Below are positions 8,701 through 17,708 of a DNA stretch of 38,613 nucleotides, one piece after another. Location of the stretch: positions 1 to 38,613 of the forward strand of contig DATLXH010000138.1 in assembly GCA_035576005.1 (NCBI GenBank). Direction: 5' to 3'. The DNA comes from DATLXH01 sp035576005. GTDB taxonomy: Bacteria; Acidobacteriota; Thermoanaerobaculia; Gp7-AA8. A model generated the notes under the pieces. The model was not told the origin of the DNA and made no database searches. It saw only the letters and a list, made by a program, of their open reading frames with translations. Position 1 is the first letter of the stretch. Every line of letters begins with the position of its first letter. Both the position numbers and the translations under genes were made by a program.

Positions 8701-9199
8701 GCGAGTGTCGGTCAATCTCTCGGAGCGTCAGTTCCAGAATGTAGATTTAACCAGGACGGTCGAGCGCGCGCTCGAGGATGCTGACCTCGCTCCCGATCTG
8801 CTTGCAGTTGAAGTTCAAGAGAGCTCGGTGTCACGAGACTTCCCTGTGAGCATGCGCGCGATCGGCGCCCTCAAGGAGCTTGGAGTGAAGGTGGCCATTG
8901 ATGACTTCGGTACCGCCAGCTCCTCATTTTCTGCGCTGCGGAAGCTGCACGTTGATGAAGTCAAGATAGCCTCCTCCCTTCTTCACGGGCTGGCCTCGGA
9001 AAAAGGAAATGACGCGATTCTCTCGTCGATGATCTCGGCTGCCCACGCCATGAATCTGAGGGTGGTCGGAAAGAGTGTGGAATCGACCCGCCAACTCGAG
9101 TTCCTCCGCGCTAATGGCTGTCCTCAGATGCAGGGTTACCTGTTGGGTCAGCCGGCTCTCCCCACGTTTGATGGAGCCACGCTTCGTCTCGATCACTGA
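5729..9199 (+). CDS. Chimeric HAMP-PAS-GGDEF(truncated)-TM-PAS-GGDEF-EAL protein
   Basis: A 1156-residue membrane c-di-GMP protein. Order: TM 13-30; sensor region ~31-187; TM 188-207; HAMP ~207-260; coiled coil; PAS ~300-412; GGDEF-1 ~420-555 (motif 502-506, RxxD 493-496); hydrophobic segment ~574-594 followed by basic RSRKALRK; PAS ~604-718; GGDEF-2 ~728-893 (motif 810-814, RxxD 801-804); EAL ~900-1145. GGDEF-1 stops after YPTDG and lacks the usual DAETLLKNADxAMYRAK end, which GGDEF-2 has. EAL motif 938-940, Asn996, Asp1058-1059 and Lys1079 are present. The general-base Glu of the AEGVET loop is Lys1115 (GKSVES), so the EAL domain is probably inactive. The layout suggests two related sensor genes fused in frame. 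The start is TTG with a weak upstream purine stretch. Confidence 0.93.
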   Translation: MNFFSTLSVRWKLALLMTLLIGLISLVIFTYFPNRLKDQANGSLVEKAYGLTEMAAFSLGPGLSERDPARVAEALVGMRKNPDLVYVIVFDASGNLFTSFNEKVAEKYEFRRIPMNDGDELPLGPAGGAQAAPRTMQHREVRGGFSPTGEIFQTTVPVRFHGRAVGRIFAGLSVDRVNEQIRRSRATIALVSLLIFTIGVLAVFALSRLLTGPLSRIAQTAELISAGDTTHRATVTYDDEVGQLARSFNVMVDKLGTAKVALETLNQSLESRVEIRTRELREEIDERTRAEDALRNSEERYRLLFERNLAGVYVARISGQLLSCNDACARIFGYDSGDELMTERGIIAYSDRRERQAIIERLKKEGTVANEEVQLWARNGETVWALENVRLVEGRNGQAATLEGILLDINDRKKAEQDIEYKAYHDALTALPNRRLFKDRVNVALAHAKRAQLQSAVMFLDLDDLKVINDTLGHATGDILLQRVARRIVESVREEDSVARVGGDEFTVLLPAATEQEAAAVARKILDRLTQPLVIEDDEIHVTTSIGIAMYPTDGVTGMILQAILNETHSLTNPSLIALAIATGLFLVCCALLAQESRSRKALRKSEALYREIADHSSDLITRQTEAGVYKYVSPVSTRLLGFAPDSMLGHSIYEYAHADDVPAIREYLAAVLDGPFPHAFSYRMLRRDGGYQWVESTSGTVESSAGREVLAYSRDISERKQIEEHIEYAAYHDELTGLANRTLFGDRLTVALASAQRFGRNMAVFFLDLDHFKRANDTLGHKVGDLLLEETGNRLRDCVRVTDTVARAGGDEFTILLSELAHEDDAARVASKVLESISNRFVLEGHHVYVTASIGVAIFPRDGEDAETLLKNADSAMYRAKNSGRNGYKLCTPGTNARFLERLSLENNLRRAFEREEFLVYYQPMFDTSTRNVVGMEALIRWEDPDRGLLTPADFLNVAEEARLMVPMGEWVLRTACRQARAWQDFGSPVRVSVNLSERQFQNVDLTRTVERALEDADLAPDLLAVEVQESSVSRDFPVSMRAIGALKELGVKVAIDDFGTASSSFSALRKLHVDEVKIASSLLHGLASEKGNDAILSSMISAAHAMNLRVVGKSVESTRQLEFLRANGCPQMQGYLLGQPALPTFDGATLRLDH

Positions 9200-9210
9200 G
9201 AGCTCCAGGT

Positions 9211-9251
9211 CCCCCTCCCGGTCGCTAACGCGACCACCGCCTCCCCGCCGG
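9211..9251 (+). repeat. Degenerate fragment of the 3.3-kb-region palindromic repeat
   Basis: The spacer 9200-9445 lies between convergent genes. Positions 9211-9251 (cccctcccggtcgctaacgc and onward to ccccgccgg) match, in reverse complement and with several changes, the segment at about 3267-3306 (ggcggggagagg ... gtaagcgaca). It looks like a decayed copy of the same intergenic repeat. The rest of the spacer shows no gene and no clear U-tailed terminator. Confidence 0.5.
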
Positions 9252-9445
9252 AGATCGCCTCAAAGAAGGGTATACAAAACGAGCTCACCCAGTCCCACTT
9301 TTTAAACAGACCCCAGGATGCGAATGGTTCAAGCTCACTTTTGAGACGCTCCGCCGGGTAGAGGAATCCGGTCCCCCAGGGGCCGAGCGCCATCACCCTT
9401 CACGCGCGTTACACGCTACTCTCCCGATGCTACGAACTCCCAGCG

Positions 9446-10129
9446 TTACCCTGCGCGTGGGGGAAGCTGTTTCGCCTGGCTGACACTCAGCTCGGCAAGC
9501 GCCCGAATGGATTTTCGCCCATCTTCCCCCGCTGATTCGAATGCGCGGCAGAGTAGCTGAACGTGATCGTCATCTTCCCCGACCGGGACGGTGAATCCAT
9601 CAGACGGCTGGGTCGCGTGATCCGATGTTGTCTTACGCCATGCTGACCGCTCGAAGCGATAGGTTCGAAATCCCGTGGCCCCGACAGCTGCCTCGGCCTT
9701 CTTTCGATCCTCGAGAGCCGTTCGGTTTGTGTGCGTCTCCGTGAACACGAGGGCTCGCGCCGCGTCCAGGCCGAGAGCTTTTTTTGCGCAGTGAGCAATC
9801 AGTTTGCGAAGCGCTTCATCGGAATCTCCGACCGCCTCATGAAAACGAAGTCCCGAGTGACGTTTTTTCTTCGTCCTCGAGGTCGCCTCGGGATCGAAGA
9901 ACGGCTCGCCGGAGCTGTAGACGACCTCGCTCTCGAGCTCGATGGAAGCTCCTTCCCACACGAAGACGAGCCGTGCTTTGTCCGAAACCTCGAGGACGGC
10001 GTCGTGACTGATGAGACTGCCCAGGATGCCGATGTCCCTCACGTAAACTTCAGCCGTCCCCAGCCGGCCGCGGATCGGCGTCTCCAGATCAAATCGCTGA
10101 AATTGTCTGCGGTCTTTCCCGTCCAACAT
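9446..10129 (-). CDS. PilZ-domain protein with the same unknown C-terminal domain as 2389-3129
   Basis: From the ATG at 10129 this is 227 residues. The frame extends 89 codons further upstream, but that part overlaps the divergent gene and is low-complexity, so I reject it. The N-terminal PilZ domain has RxxxR at 8-12 (RQFQR) and, where DxSxxG is expected, DIGILG (32-37) with Gly replacing Ser, so c-di-GMP binding may be weakened. Residues ~153-217 match the C-terminal block of the protein at 2389: GF, a central Trp (164), QPSDGFT (174-180), LCRAF (193-197) and IRALAELS (208-215). The function of this block is unknown. No signal peptide or TM is seen. It converges on the GGDEF-EAL gene. A TGTAAT-like hexamer lies about 13 bases before the ATG. 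Confidence 0.85.
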   Translation of the reverse strand: MLDGKDRRQFQRFDLETPIRGRLGTAEVYVRDIGILGSLISHDAVLEVSDKARLVFVWEGASIELESEVVYSSGEPFFDPEATSRTKKKRHSGLRFHEAVGDSDEALRKLIAHCAKKALGLDAARALVFTETHTNRTALEDRKKAEAAVGATGFRTYRFERSAWRKTTSDHATQPSDGFTVPVGEDDDHVQLLCRAFESAGEDGRKSIRALAELSVSQAKQLPPRAG

Positions 10130-10170
10130 GCCGCGGATATTACAACGATGCTCACCGGGGCATTCCAACG

Positions 10171-10818
10171 TTGAACCGTCGCCCCGGCAAGCGGCATACT
10201 TGCATCTTGTTGATTCGTTACTCGCTGCGGTCACTGCTCCTCGCTCTCTGCCTCGCATGCAGCTCCGCGCGCAATCCGGTGCAGCCGGCACCGGTGGCAG
10301 TCGAGAAAGTTCCCTCGCAATCGCGCACGTTGTTCGTGCAGGCGGAGGCTTTGAATCTGCGAGCCAGTCCAGCTGCCGATGCGCGGATCGTGGCAAGGCT
10401 CAAGCGCGGAACGCCTGTGGTAGTTCTCGCGTCAGTTGACGGGTGGACCGAGGTGCGTTCGGCATCGTTGCGTGGGTGGGTCGCAACGAGGTTTCTTGCA
10501 ACGTCAGCGGACTCTGGAGCTATCCGGCCTTCCAGGTCCGCTGCCGGCAGGCCGGGCTGTCCCGCCGATCGTTCCTACGCTTTCTCCAAACCACCGCGCC
10601 TGCTCTTCTCGCGGGAGGGAGCGCATGGACTGGTTGTGATCGAAGCGGACGTCAACGCGGCCGGCATCGTGACGGCGACCAGAGTCGTGTCCAATGCCAC
10701 GGGTCGCAGCGACCTGGCCGGCGCGGCGCAGCGGGAGCTCAGTGAGTCCAGGTTCGACCCACCGATCCGGAGCTGCAAACCGACAGCGTTCATCTACACC
10801 TACAAGCGAGTGTTCTAG
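10171..10818 (+). CDS. Exported SH3-domain protein with a TonB-C-like domain
   Basis: About 215 residues from the TTG at 10171. A start at the in-frame TTGs near 10207-10210 would give a cleaner signal sequence. A hydrophobic stretch (SLLLALCLAC) ends in a cysteine that could be a lipoprotein site, though the lipobox is weak. Residues ~50-108 form a bacterial SH3 domain (LNLRASPAADARIVARLK, then GWTEVR and GWVATRFL), typical of cell-wall or peptide binding. Residues ~125-215 resemble the TonB C-terminal fold: a strand VVIEADVNAAGIVTATRVV, a helix AGAAQRELSESRF, then a closing strand. It may therefore be a periplasmic adaptor, but no ExbB/ExbD genes are nearby. It is divergent from the PilZ gene. 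Confidence 0.75.
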   Translation: MNRRPGKRHTCILLIRYSLRSLLLALCLACSSARNPVQPAPVAVEKVPSQSRTLFVQAEALNLRASPAADARIVARLKRGTPVVVLASVDGWTEVRSASLRGWVATRFLATSADSGAIRPSRSAAGRPGCPADRSYAFSKPPRLLFSREGAHGLVVIEADVNAAGIVTATRVVSNATGRSDLAGAAQRELSESRFDPPIRSCKPTAFIYTYKRVF

Positions 10819-10914
10819 CTCCTGAACGAGGGTAAGCACAGAGACGTCGGTCATCTCTGGCGTATGCCGTAGCGAGCCGCGGCGTACCGCCAGGAGGAAG
10901 CGAGTTGTCGTCCT

Positions 10915-11147
10915 GCCCTGAAAGGGCGAAAGAGGGTAGCCGGTGGTAAGCGCCGAAGCGCGCGACCACCGGACTGACGTGCCACGAAATTACGTCCGCC
11001 CTGAAGGGGGCGGCAGAAGCGTTGCTGACATGGCCCTCTCAGAAGTTTCTGCCGCCCCTCAGGGCGGACAGGAACCAAAAGCCAACTGCCCGGTGGCTGC
11101 GCGCTTCCGCGCTTACCACCGGCTACCCTCTCGCGCCCCTTGAGGGC
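10915..11147. repeat. Nested palindromic element (full copy)
   Basis: This fills most of the 416-base gap 10819-11234. Outer arms of about 58 bases (10915-10972 and 11090-11147) carry the motif GTAGCCGGTGGTAAGCGC and its complement. Inner arms (about 10994-11018 and 11047-11069) carry GTCCGCCCTGAAGGGGGC-type sequence against CTGCCGCCCCTCAGGGCGGA. The right half recurs at 22147-22292. No protein is encoded, so the element resembles a MITE or large REP structure. In RNA it would fold into a long hairpin and may limit read-through from the gene upstream. Confidence 0.75.
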
Positions 11148-11234
11148 GAACTGTCAACCTGGCGAAGCTCCATGTAAAGACTGGGAGTTACCTGGAACCG
11201 GCTCCGCCACCCTCGCGTGCGATAATCCCCCCGC

Positions 11235-12716
11235 TTGGGCACTCTGGATCTCGTCATAATCTTTGGCTACCTGGCCGGCGTCATAGCGGCAGGGGGGTGG
11301 TTCGGCCGGCGACAGCAGAGCACCAGCCAGTTTTTTTACGGCGGCAAGCGGGTTCCATGGTGGGCCATCAGTGCCTCGATCGTCGCCACGGAGACCTCCA
11401 CCGTAACGTTCATTTCTGTCCCCGGCATCGCCTTCGCACGTGGTGGGAATTTCACGTTTCTCCAGCTGGTGTTCGGCTACCTGATCGGCCGCATCGTCAT
11501 TTGCATTCTTTTCATTCCCTCATATTTTCAAGGGGAGCTCTCAACCGTTTACGAGCTGCTTCAAGGGCGGTTTGGACTGCGTGTGAAAGCACTCGCCGCC
11601 TCGCTCTTCATTGTGATGAGAACGATCGCGGATGGAGTCCGTCTGTTGTTGACCGCGATTGTCCTGGCCGCGGTCTTGCGCGCATTCTCGATGACCACGA
11701 GCCTTGAAGGTGCGATTGCAGCGTCGATCGTTCTGATCGGCATCGTGATGATCATCTTCACGTTTTTCGGCGGTATCGAGGCTGTCGTCTGGATTGAAGT
11801 CGTACAGCTGGGAATCTACATCGCCGGCGCGATTGCGGCTGCCGTGGTGTTGATCGACCGGATCCCCGGAGGCCTGGAAGCGGCCGTCGCTCTCGGGACC
11901 GCTCACGGAAAGTTCCGGGTGCTCGATTTTGCATTCGACATGTCACGCACCTACGTTTTCTGGGCCGGCGTGATCGGCGGGGCGTTCCTGACCATGAGCA
12001 CTCACGGCACCGATCAGTACATGGTGCAGCGTTACCTTTGCACCGACCGGCCCAGAAAGGCCGCGCTGGCACTGCTCTCTTCCGGGGCCGTGATCGTGGT
12101 CCAGTTCGTAGGCTTCCTCTTCATCGGAGTGCTTTTGTTTGCCTTCTACCGGCCCGACAAAATTGCGGGATACGCAACCGGGGTCGCAGCGGCTCCTTTC
12201 AGCGCGCCCGATCAGGTGTTCCCAGACTTCATCACACATCACCTCCCCTCGGGGCTTGCGGGACTGGTGATCGCAGCAATTTTCGCCGCTGCCATGTCGT
12301 CGTCCCTCAGCTCCATCGCTTCGACAGCGGTCGCCGATCTATACAGGCCGCTGGTTCGTGACCGCGGCGACACGCATTACCTGAGGGTATCGCGTGTCGT
12401 CATTCTCATTGCAGGCGCCGCCCAGATCCTGGTGGCTCTGGCCATGGGTCAGCAGGCGCGATCAGCAGTCGATACCGCGCTTTCGATCGCGTCACTGTTC
12501 AATGGCCCGATCCTCGGGGTGTTTCTGCTTGCTGCTGCGCGACGTGGAGGTCCCTCTGCAGCACTCGCTGGAATGTTCAGCGGAATTGCGCTGGTGCTGA
12601 CCCTCAAGTTTGGTACCACGATCGCGTGGCCGTGGTACACGGTGTTTGGAAGCCTGACGACCCTCGCTGTCGGCTCGATGGCGGCGATGTTGACGAGGAA
12701 GGAGCAGACGACATGA
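11235..12716 (+). CDS. Sodium:solute symporter (SSS family)
   Basis: A 493-residue inner-membrane transporter with about 13 hydrophobic helices, the usual size for the solute:sodium symporter family. Recognisable features are the N-terminal GYLAGVIAAGGWFGRRQQST helix with the following FFYGGKRVPWWAISASI, the helix-2/3 region ATETSTVTFISVPGIAF, and the STHGTDQYMVQRYL block in the middle, all typical of the family. The substrate cannot be read from sequence. The next gene, a NagZ-like lipoprotein, overlaps its stop codon (ATGA), so the two are translationally coupled. Amino sugars or muropeptide fragments are therefore a reasonable substrate guess. The start is TTG, with a GATAAT hexamer about nine bases upstream. 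Confidence 0.9.
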   Translation: MGTLDLVIIFGYLAGVIAAGGWFGRRQQSTSQFFYGGKRVPWWAISASIVATETSTVTFISVPGIAFARGGNFTFLQLVFGYLIGRIVICILFIPSYFQGELSTVYELLQGRFGLRVKALAASLFIVMRTIADGVRLLLTAIVLAAVLRAFSMTTSLEGAIAASIVLIGIVMIIFTFFGGIEAVVWIEVVQLGIYIAGAIAAAVVLIDRIPGGLEAAVALGTAHGKFRVLDFAFDMSRTYVFWAGVIGGAFLTMSTHGTDQYMVQRYLCTDRPRKAALALLSSGAVIVVQFVGFLFIGVLLFAFYRPDKIAGYATGVAAAPFSAPDQVFPDFITHHLPSGLAGLVIAAIFAAAMSSSLSSIASTAVADLYRPLVRDRGDTHYLRVSRVVILIAGAAQILVALAMGQQARSAVDTALSIASLFNGPILGVFLLAAARRGGPSAALAGMFSGIALVLTLKFGTTIAWPWYTVFGSLTTLAVGSMAAMLTRKEQTT

Positions 12717-14569
12717 GTAGGACTTTTTGGCGGCGAACAAGGACGGTGTCATCGCGTCTGGCTGTCTGGATAACCCTTGTGATGGTAGGGAGCTCATGCG
12801 CTTCATCGCCTTCGACGAGTACGAAACCGGGAGGTGACGCGATGGCAGCGCCAGGAAGGGCACGTCTCATCTCCTCGATGTCGCTCGATGAGAAAATCGG
12901 ACAACTGTTTGTCTTTGCGGGCCACGGCACGTTCATGAACGAAGGTTCGACCGCCTACCAGCGCTTCCTACGCCAGGTTCGTGACAACAGGGTTGGGGGC
13001 GTCCTCTGGTTCGTCTCGGATGTGTATGAGACCGCGTGGCTGAACCACAAGCTGCAACGGGAGGCGGCAACGCCTTTGCTCATCAGCGCCGACCTTGAAT
13101 CCGGCATGGGGATGCGATTCCCTGACGCTACCTTCTGGCCCTGGCCGATGGCAGTGGCCGCAACGGGCGACCCGTCGTGGGCGGAGAAGGAAGGTCAGAT
13201 CGTCGCTCGCGAAGCAAAGTTGCTGGGGATCAATCACATCTACGCTCCTGTGGCGGACGTGAACAACAACGCCGGCAATCCCGTGATCAACGCCAGAAGT
13301 TTCGGTGAAGATCCTGCTGCGGTTGCGCGATTTGTGGCGGCCTTCGTCCGCGGAGTGCAGTCTGAGGGCGTTCTGGCGACGGTCAAGCACTTCCCCGGTC
13401 ACGGTGATACAGAGACGGACTCTCACCGATCGCTCCCGGTGCTCAGAGTCGATCGTGCGCGTCTTGACGCGATCGAGCTCGTTCCGTTCCGCGAGGCGTT
13501 CGCCGCGGGAGTCGGCTCTGTGATGACAGCGCACTTGTCGGTTCCAGTCCTCGATGCGACGCCGGCGCCGGTCCGTGAGACTCGCGATGCAGGGGAGAAC
13601 CCTTATACGGCAGATCTCTCGGAGGCCTCGCCCGATGCAACCATGCCGGCATCTCTGTCGGCGCCCATGAGCGATCGGTTGCTGCGTGAGGAGCTCGGCT
13701 TCAAAGGAGTCGTGATCACGGATGCCCTCGACATGGGCGGACTGGTCGATCACTTCACACCGGGCGAGGCGGCAGTTCGCGCGATCGAAGCGGGAGCCGA
13801 CCTCCTTCCCAAGTCGCCCGACACCGATGCGGCGATCCGCGGAGTGAAGGAAGCGGTCAGGAGCGGGAGAATTACGGAGGCGCGAATCGATCGCTCGGTG
13901 GAGAGAATTCTTCTCGCGAAATCACGCCTGGCTCCAACGCCCTACGACATGGACGCGATTTTTCGAGAGCTCGATCCTCCCGCAAATCGCGCCGTAGCGC
14001 AGGAGATTGCGTCGCGCGCGGTGACACTGGTTCGCGAGGGCGCAGGCGCGCTGCCGATACGATCCGAGGCGAGGGTTGTCGAGCTCGTGATCAGTGACTT
14101 CCCTGAGCCGGGTTTCGCGCTGGGAGATCTTGATGCTGGATTGCGTGCAAGGCTCCGAGCTCCTCACACTCGATTTGTTCTCGATCGAAACTCCCGCGAG
14201 GAAGCGACGCTTCCAATCATGGCGGCGGCACGCGCGGCTGATGTAGTGCTCGTCGCCTTCACCGTTCGTGTAAGGTCAGGAGAAGGAAAGGTTGGAGTGC
14301 CCGACGTTGCGAGGCGAGTTCTCGAGCAGATTGCAACGCTGAATGTGCCCAGAATCGCTGTCTCGTTCGGCACGCCGTATCTGCTGCGCGAGGTGCCGTC
14401 GCTCGAGACATACATCGCCGCGTACGGCGTTCAGCCAGTGATGCAGACAGCGGTTGTGCGAGCGATTTTTGGTGAGTCTGCAATCTCAGGACGCCTCCCT
14501 GTCACAATTCCTGGCCTGGCCCGCCTGGGCGAGGGGATCAGAAAAGAAGCGACGATGCCGGCGCGATAG
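12713..14569 (+). CDS. nagZ: GH3 beta-N-acetylhexosaminidase-like lipoprotein (NagZ type)
   Basis: 618 residues from the ATG that overlaps the symporter stop (ATGA). The frame is open 29 codons further upstream, but only inside the symporter gene. The N-terminus is a lipoprotein signal (hydrophobic LAVWITLVMV, then GSSC with Cys29). The GH3 catalytic domain spans about 50-430: KHFPGHGDTETDSH at 225-238 is the NagZ signature with the acid/base Asp/His pair, and Asp337 in VITDALDMGG is the expected nucleophile. Residues ~440-610 form the GH3 C-terminal domain, as in two-domain secreted NagZ of Bacillus type rather than the short cytoplasmic E. coli enzyme. Expected role: removing N-acetylglucosamine from peptidoglycan fragments or similar glycans outside the cytoplasm. 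About 30 residues around 285-315 look like an insertion before the nucleophile loop. Confidence 0.88.
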   Translation: MSRTFWRRTRTVSSRLAVWITLVMVGSSCASSPSTSTKPGGDAMAAPGRARLISSMSLDEKIGQLFVFAGHGTFMNEGSTAYQRFLRQVRDNRVGGVLWFVSDVYETAWLNHKLQREAATPLLISADLESGMGMRFPDATFWPWPMAVAATGDPSWAEKEGQIVAREAKLLGINHIYAPVADVNNNAGNPVINARSFGEDPAAVARFVAAFVRGVQSEGVLATVKHFPGHGDTETDSHRSLPVLRVDRARLDAIELVPFREAFAAGVGSVMTAHLSVPVLDATPAPVRETRDAGENPYTADLSEASPDATMPASLSAPMSDRLLREELGFKGVVITDALDMGGLVDHFTPGEAAVRAIEAGADLLPKSPDTDAAIRGVKEAVRSGRITEARIDRSVERILLAKSRLAPTPYDMDAIFRELDPPANRAVAQEIASRAVTLVREGAGALPIRSEARVVELVISDFPEPGFALGDLDAGLRARLRAPHTRFVLDRNSREEATLPIMAAARAADVVLVAFTVRVRSGEGKVGVPDVARRVLEQIATLNVPRIAVSFGTPYLLREVPSLETYIAAYGVQPVMQTAVVRAIFGESAISGRLPVTIPGLARLGEGIRKEATMPAR

Positions 14570-14617
14570 CGACGGTTAGACTGTTTGTCTAACGCCAAGC
14601 GGCCTCGAAGACTCGCG

Positions 14618-14752
14618 GCGAAGCCTTTGGAGTGCGGCAGCCGCAGCTGCCGCTTTCCGAGTCACGCCGCGACTCTGTTCCACTCTCAAGCGCGATCACG
14701 CAGGCGTGAACCAAAAGCGGCAGCTGCGGCAGCCGCACTCCAAAGGCTTCGC
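14618..14752. repeat. 39-bp inverted repeat, possible bidirectional terminator
   Basis: Arms at 14618-14656 and 14714-14752 are complementary at 38 of 39 positions (left arm begins GCGAAGCCTTTGGAGTGCGG) and enclose 57 bases. The element sits between the convergent GH3 and lolE-like genes. It may stop transcription from both sides, but it lacks a T-run and looks more like a dispersed palindromic repeat. Confidence 0.75.
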
Positions 14753-14796
14753 AGCTCCTTCTCGCCATCCCTGCGCGGTCTTACATCACGTCGGAG

Positions 14797-16004
14797 TCAA
14801 CCGCCCCGTATCGACGTGATCGGGTCGAGCCTCGAGGCAATCACGGCCGGGTAGATCGTCGCGAGAATCGACAGCACCACGGAAACGATATTCACGAAGA
14901 GAACGTCTCCCGACTCAATGGCGAAAGGGATGTGGCTCATGTAGTAAACCTCACCCGGGAGCGGCACCAGATGAAATCTGTTGGCGCTCCAGGCAGCCCC
15001 CAATCCCATGATGTTTCCCAGAATCGTACCGGTCAAGCCAACCAGAAGTCCCACGGTGAGGAAGATGATGAGAACCGATCGCTTTGTGGCCCCGAGTGTC
15101 TGGAGAACTCCGACTTGCGGTCTCTTCTCGAGGATCACCATCGAGAGGCACGATACGAGATTGAGTGCCGCGACGAAAATGATGAGGGAGATCGTCGCGA
15201 ACATGACGATCTTCTCGAGCCGGAGAGCGAGGAACAGCGGGCGATTGATCTCCTTCCAGCTCTTCACGACCAGGTCAGGAAAGGCCGCGGAGAGGCTTGT
15301 CTGAAGAGCTTCCGTAGAGTGGTCCGACGGAAGGAAAACCTCGACTGAAGTCGGCTCGTTCCTGGCGTCGAACAGATGAGACGCCTCCTCGAATGAGAGG
15401 AGGGCGTCGGACGATTCGGCATCGCCTGTTAGTGGAAGGAGTCGAGTGATTGTGAATTTTCTCCACAGGGGGACTGGCCCCATCGGTGTGAGCCGTGTCC
15501 TGGGCGCGACTACGATCATGGAGTCGCCGAGCGTTAGCCCGAGGTTCGTCGCGAAGTCGCGTGAGACGGAGATTGAACGGGAAGGGTCCTGTTCCGGAAG
15601 CTCCCAGACCCGGCCGAAGGAGCTTTCACCTCGGGGTGGTTGTGCTGGATCGAATGAGCGGAGACGGATCGGGCTTCCTGCGTTCGTACGTTCGTTGGCC
15701 GCCCAGGCAAGACCGCTGATGACACTCTCGAGTTTCGAAGCGCCGGCACGTTTCGAGCGTTTCAACACCTCGGCCGAGTCGCGAATGGTGCGCGAGGTTC
15801 CGGGTTCGATTACCAGTTGCGGATTGTCGGCGATGAGTCGCGCCTTGATCTCTCCCTGCAGGCCCGACAGCAGCGCCAGGGAGACGATCAGCGTCGCGAC
15901 GCCCACCGCCAGGGCCAGCGTGCTGATGAGTGTCAGGAAGGCGGTGTGGGCGCGCTTTCGAGCCGACCAGAGATACCGCCCCGCAATCCCCAGCTCGTAG
16001 CCCC

Positions 16005-16008
<4 letters not shown>
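14797..16008 (-). CDS. lolE: Lipoprotein-releasing ABC transporter permease (LolC/LolE family)
   Basis: A 403-residue inner-membrane permease with the FtsX/MacB fold: one N-terminal TM (about 24-48), a large periplasmic domain (~50-265) and three C-terminal TMs (about 268-295, 315-345, 367-395). The N-terminal YLWSARKRAHTAFLTLISTL, the cytoplasmic loop EKRPQVGVLQTLGATKRSV and the terminal ASRLDPITSIRGG are typical of LolC/LolE. These proteins, with the ATPase LolD, extract lipoproteins from the inner membrane for transfer to the outer membrane. The start GTG overlaps the lysS stop (GTGA), so it is translated by coupling. No LolD-type ATPase follows, because the gene ends at a palindromic repeat. 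I cannot tell LolC from LolE by sequence alone. Confidence 0.88.
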
Positions 16009-17549
<1,541 letters not shown>

Positions 17550-17591
17550 CAATGTCCTCTCAGTGGGTGGGTCAGAATGCTTTGCGGTGCA

Positions 17592-17708
17592 GGACAGACA
17601 CTCCTGTCTGTCTTGAGTAATGTAGGACAGACACTCCTGTCTGTCTCATGTCGAACGTGCTAACAGGAACTCCTTGTGGCTGGACCAGACAGACAAGAGT
17701 GTCTGTCC
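17592..17708. repeat. Three copies of a 21-base palindromic repeat
   Basis: GGACAGACACTCCTGTCTGTC occurs at 17592-17612 and 17625-17645, and inverted with one change at 17688-17708. Each copy is itself a hairpin (GACAGACA-ctcc-TGTCTGTC). The third copy abuts and shares a base with the stop codon of the aminotransferase gene (17708-17710). They lie between the lysS start and the 3' end of the aminotransferase gene. This is a REP-like cluster, not CRISPR: the units are palindromic, unevenly spaced and in mixed orientation. Confidence 0.8.

Noticed and set aside
10130..10396. N-terminal extension of the second PilZ protein
   Set aside because: It overlaps the divergent SH3/TonB-C gene and has low-complexity, Arg/Cys-rich sequence; the ATG at 10129 begins right before the PilZ RxxxR motif.
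12968..13753. 261-codon minus-strand frame
   Set aside because: Antisense to the GH3 gene, with no recognisable motif.
17592..17708. Possible CRISPR repeats
   Set aside because: Only three units, each palindromic, in mixed orientation with unequal gaps and no cas genes.
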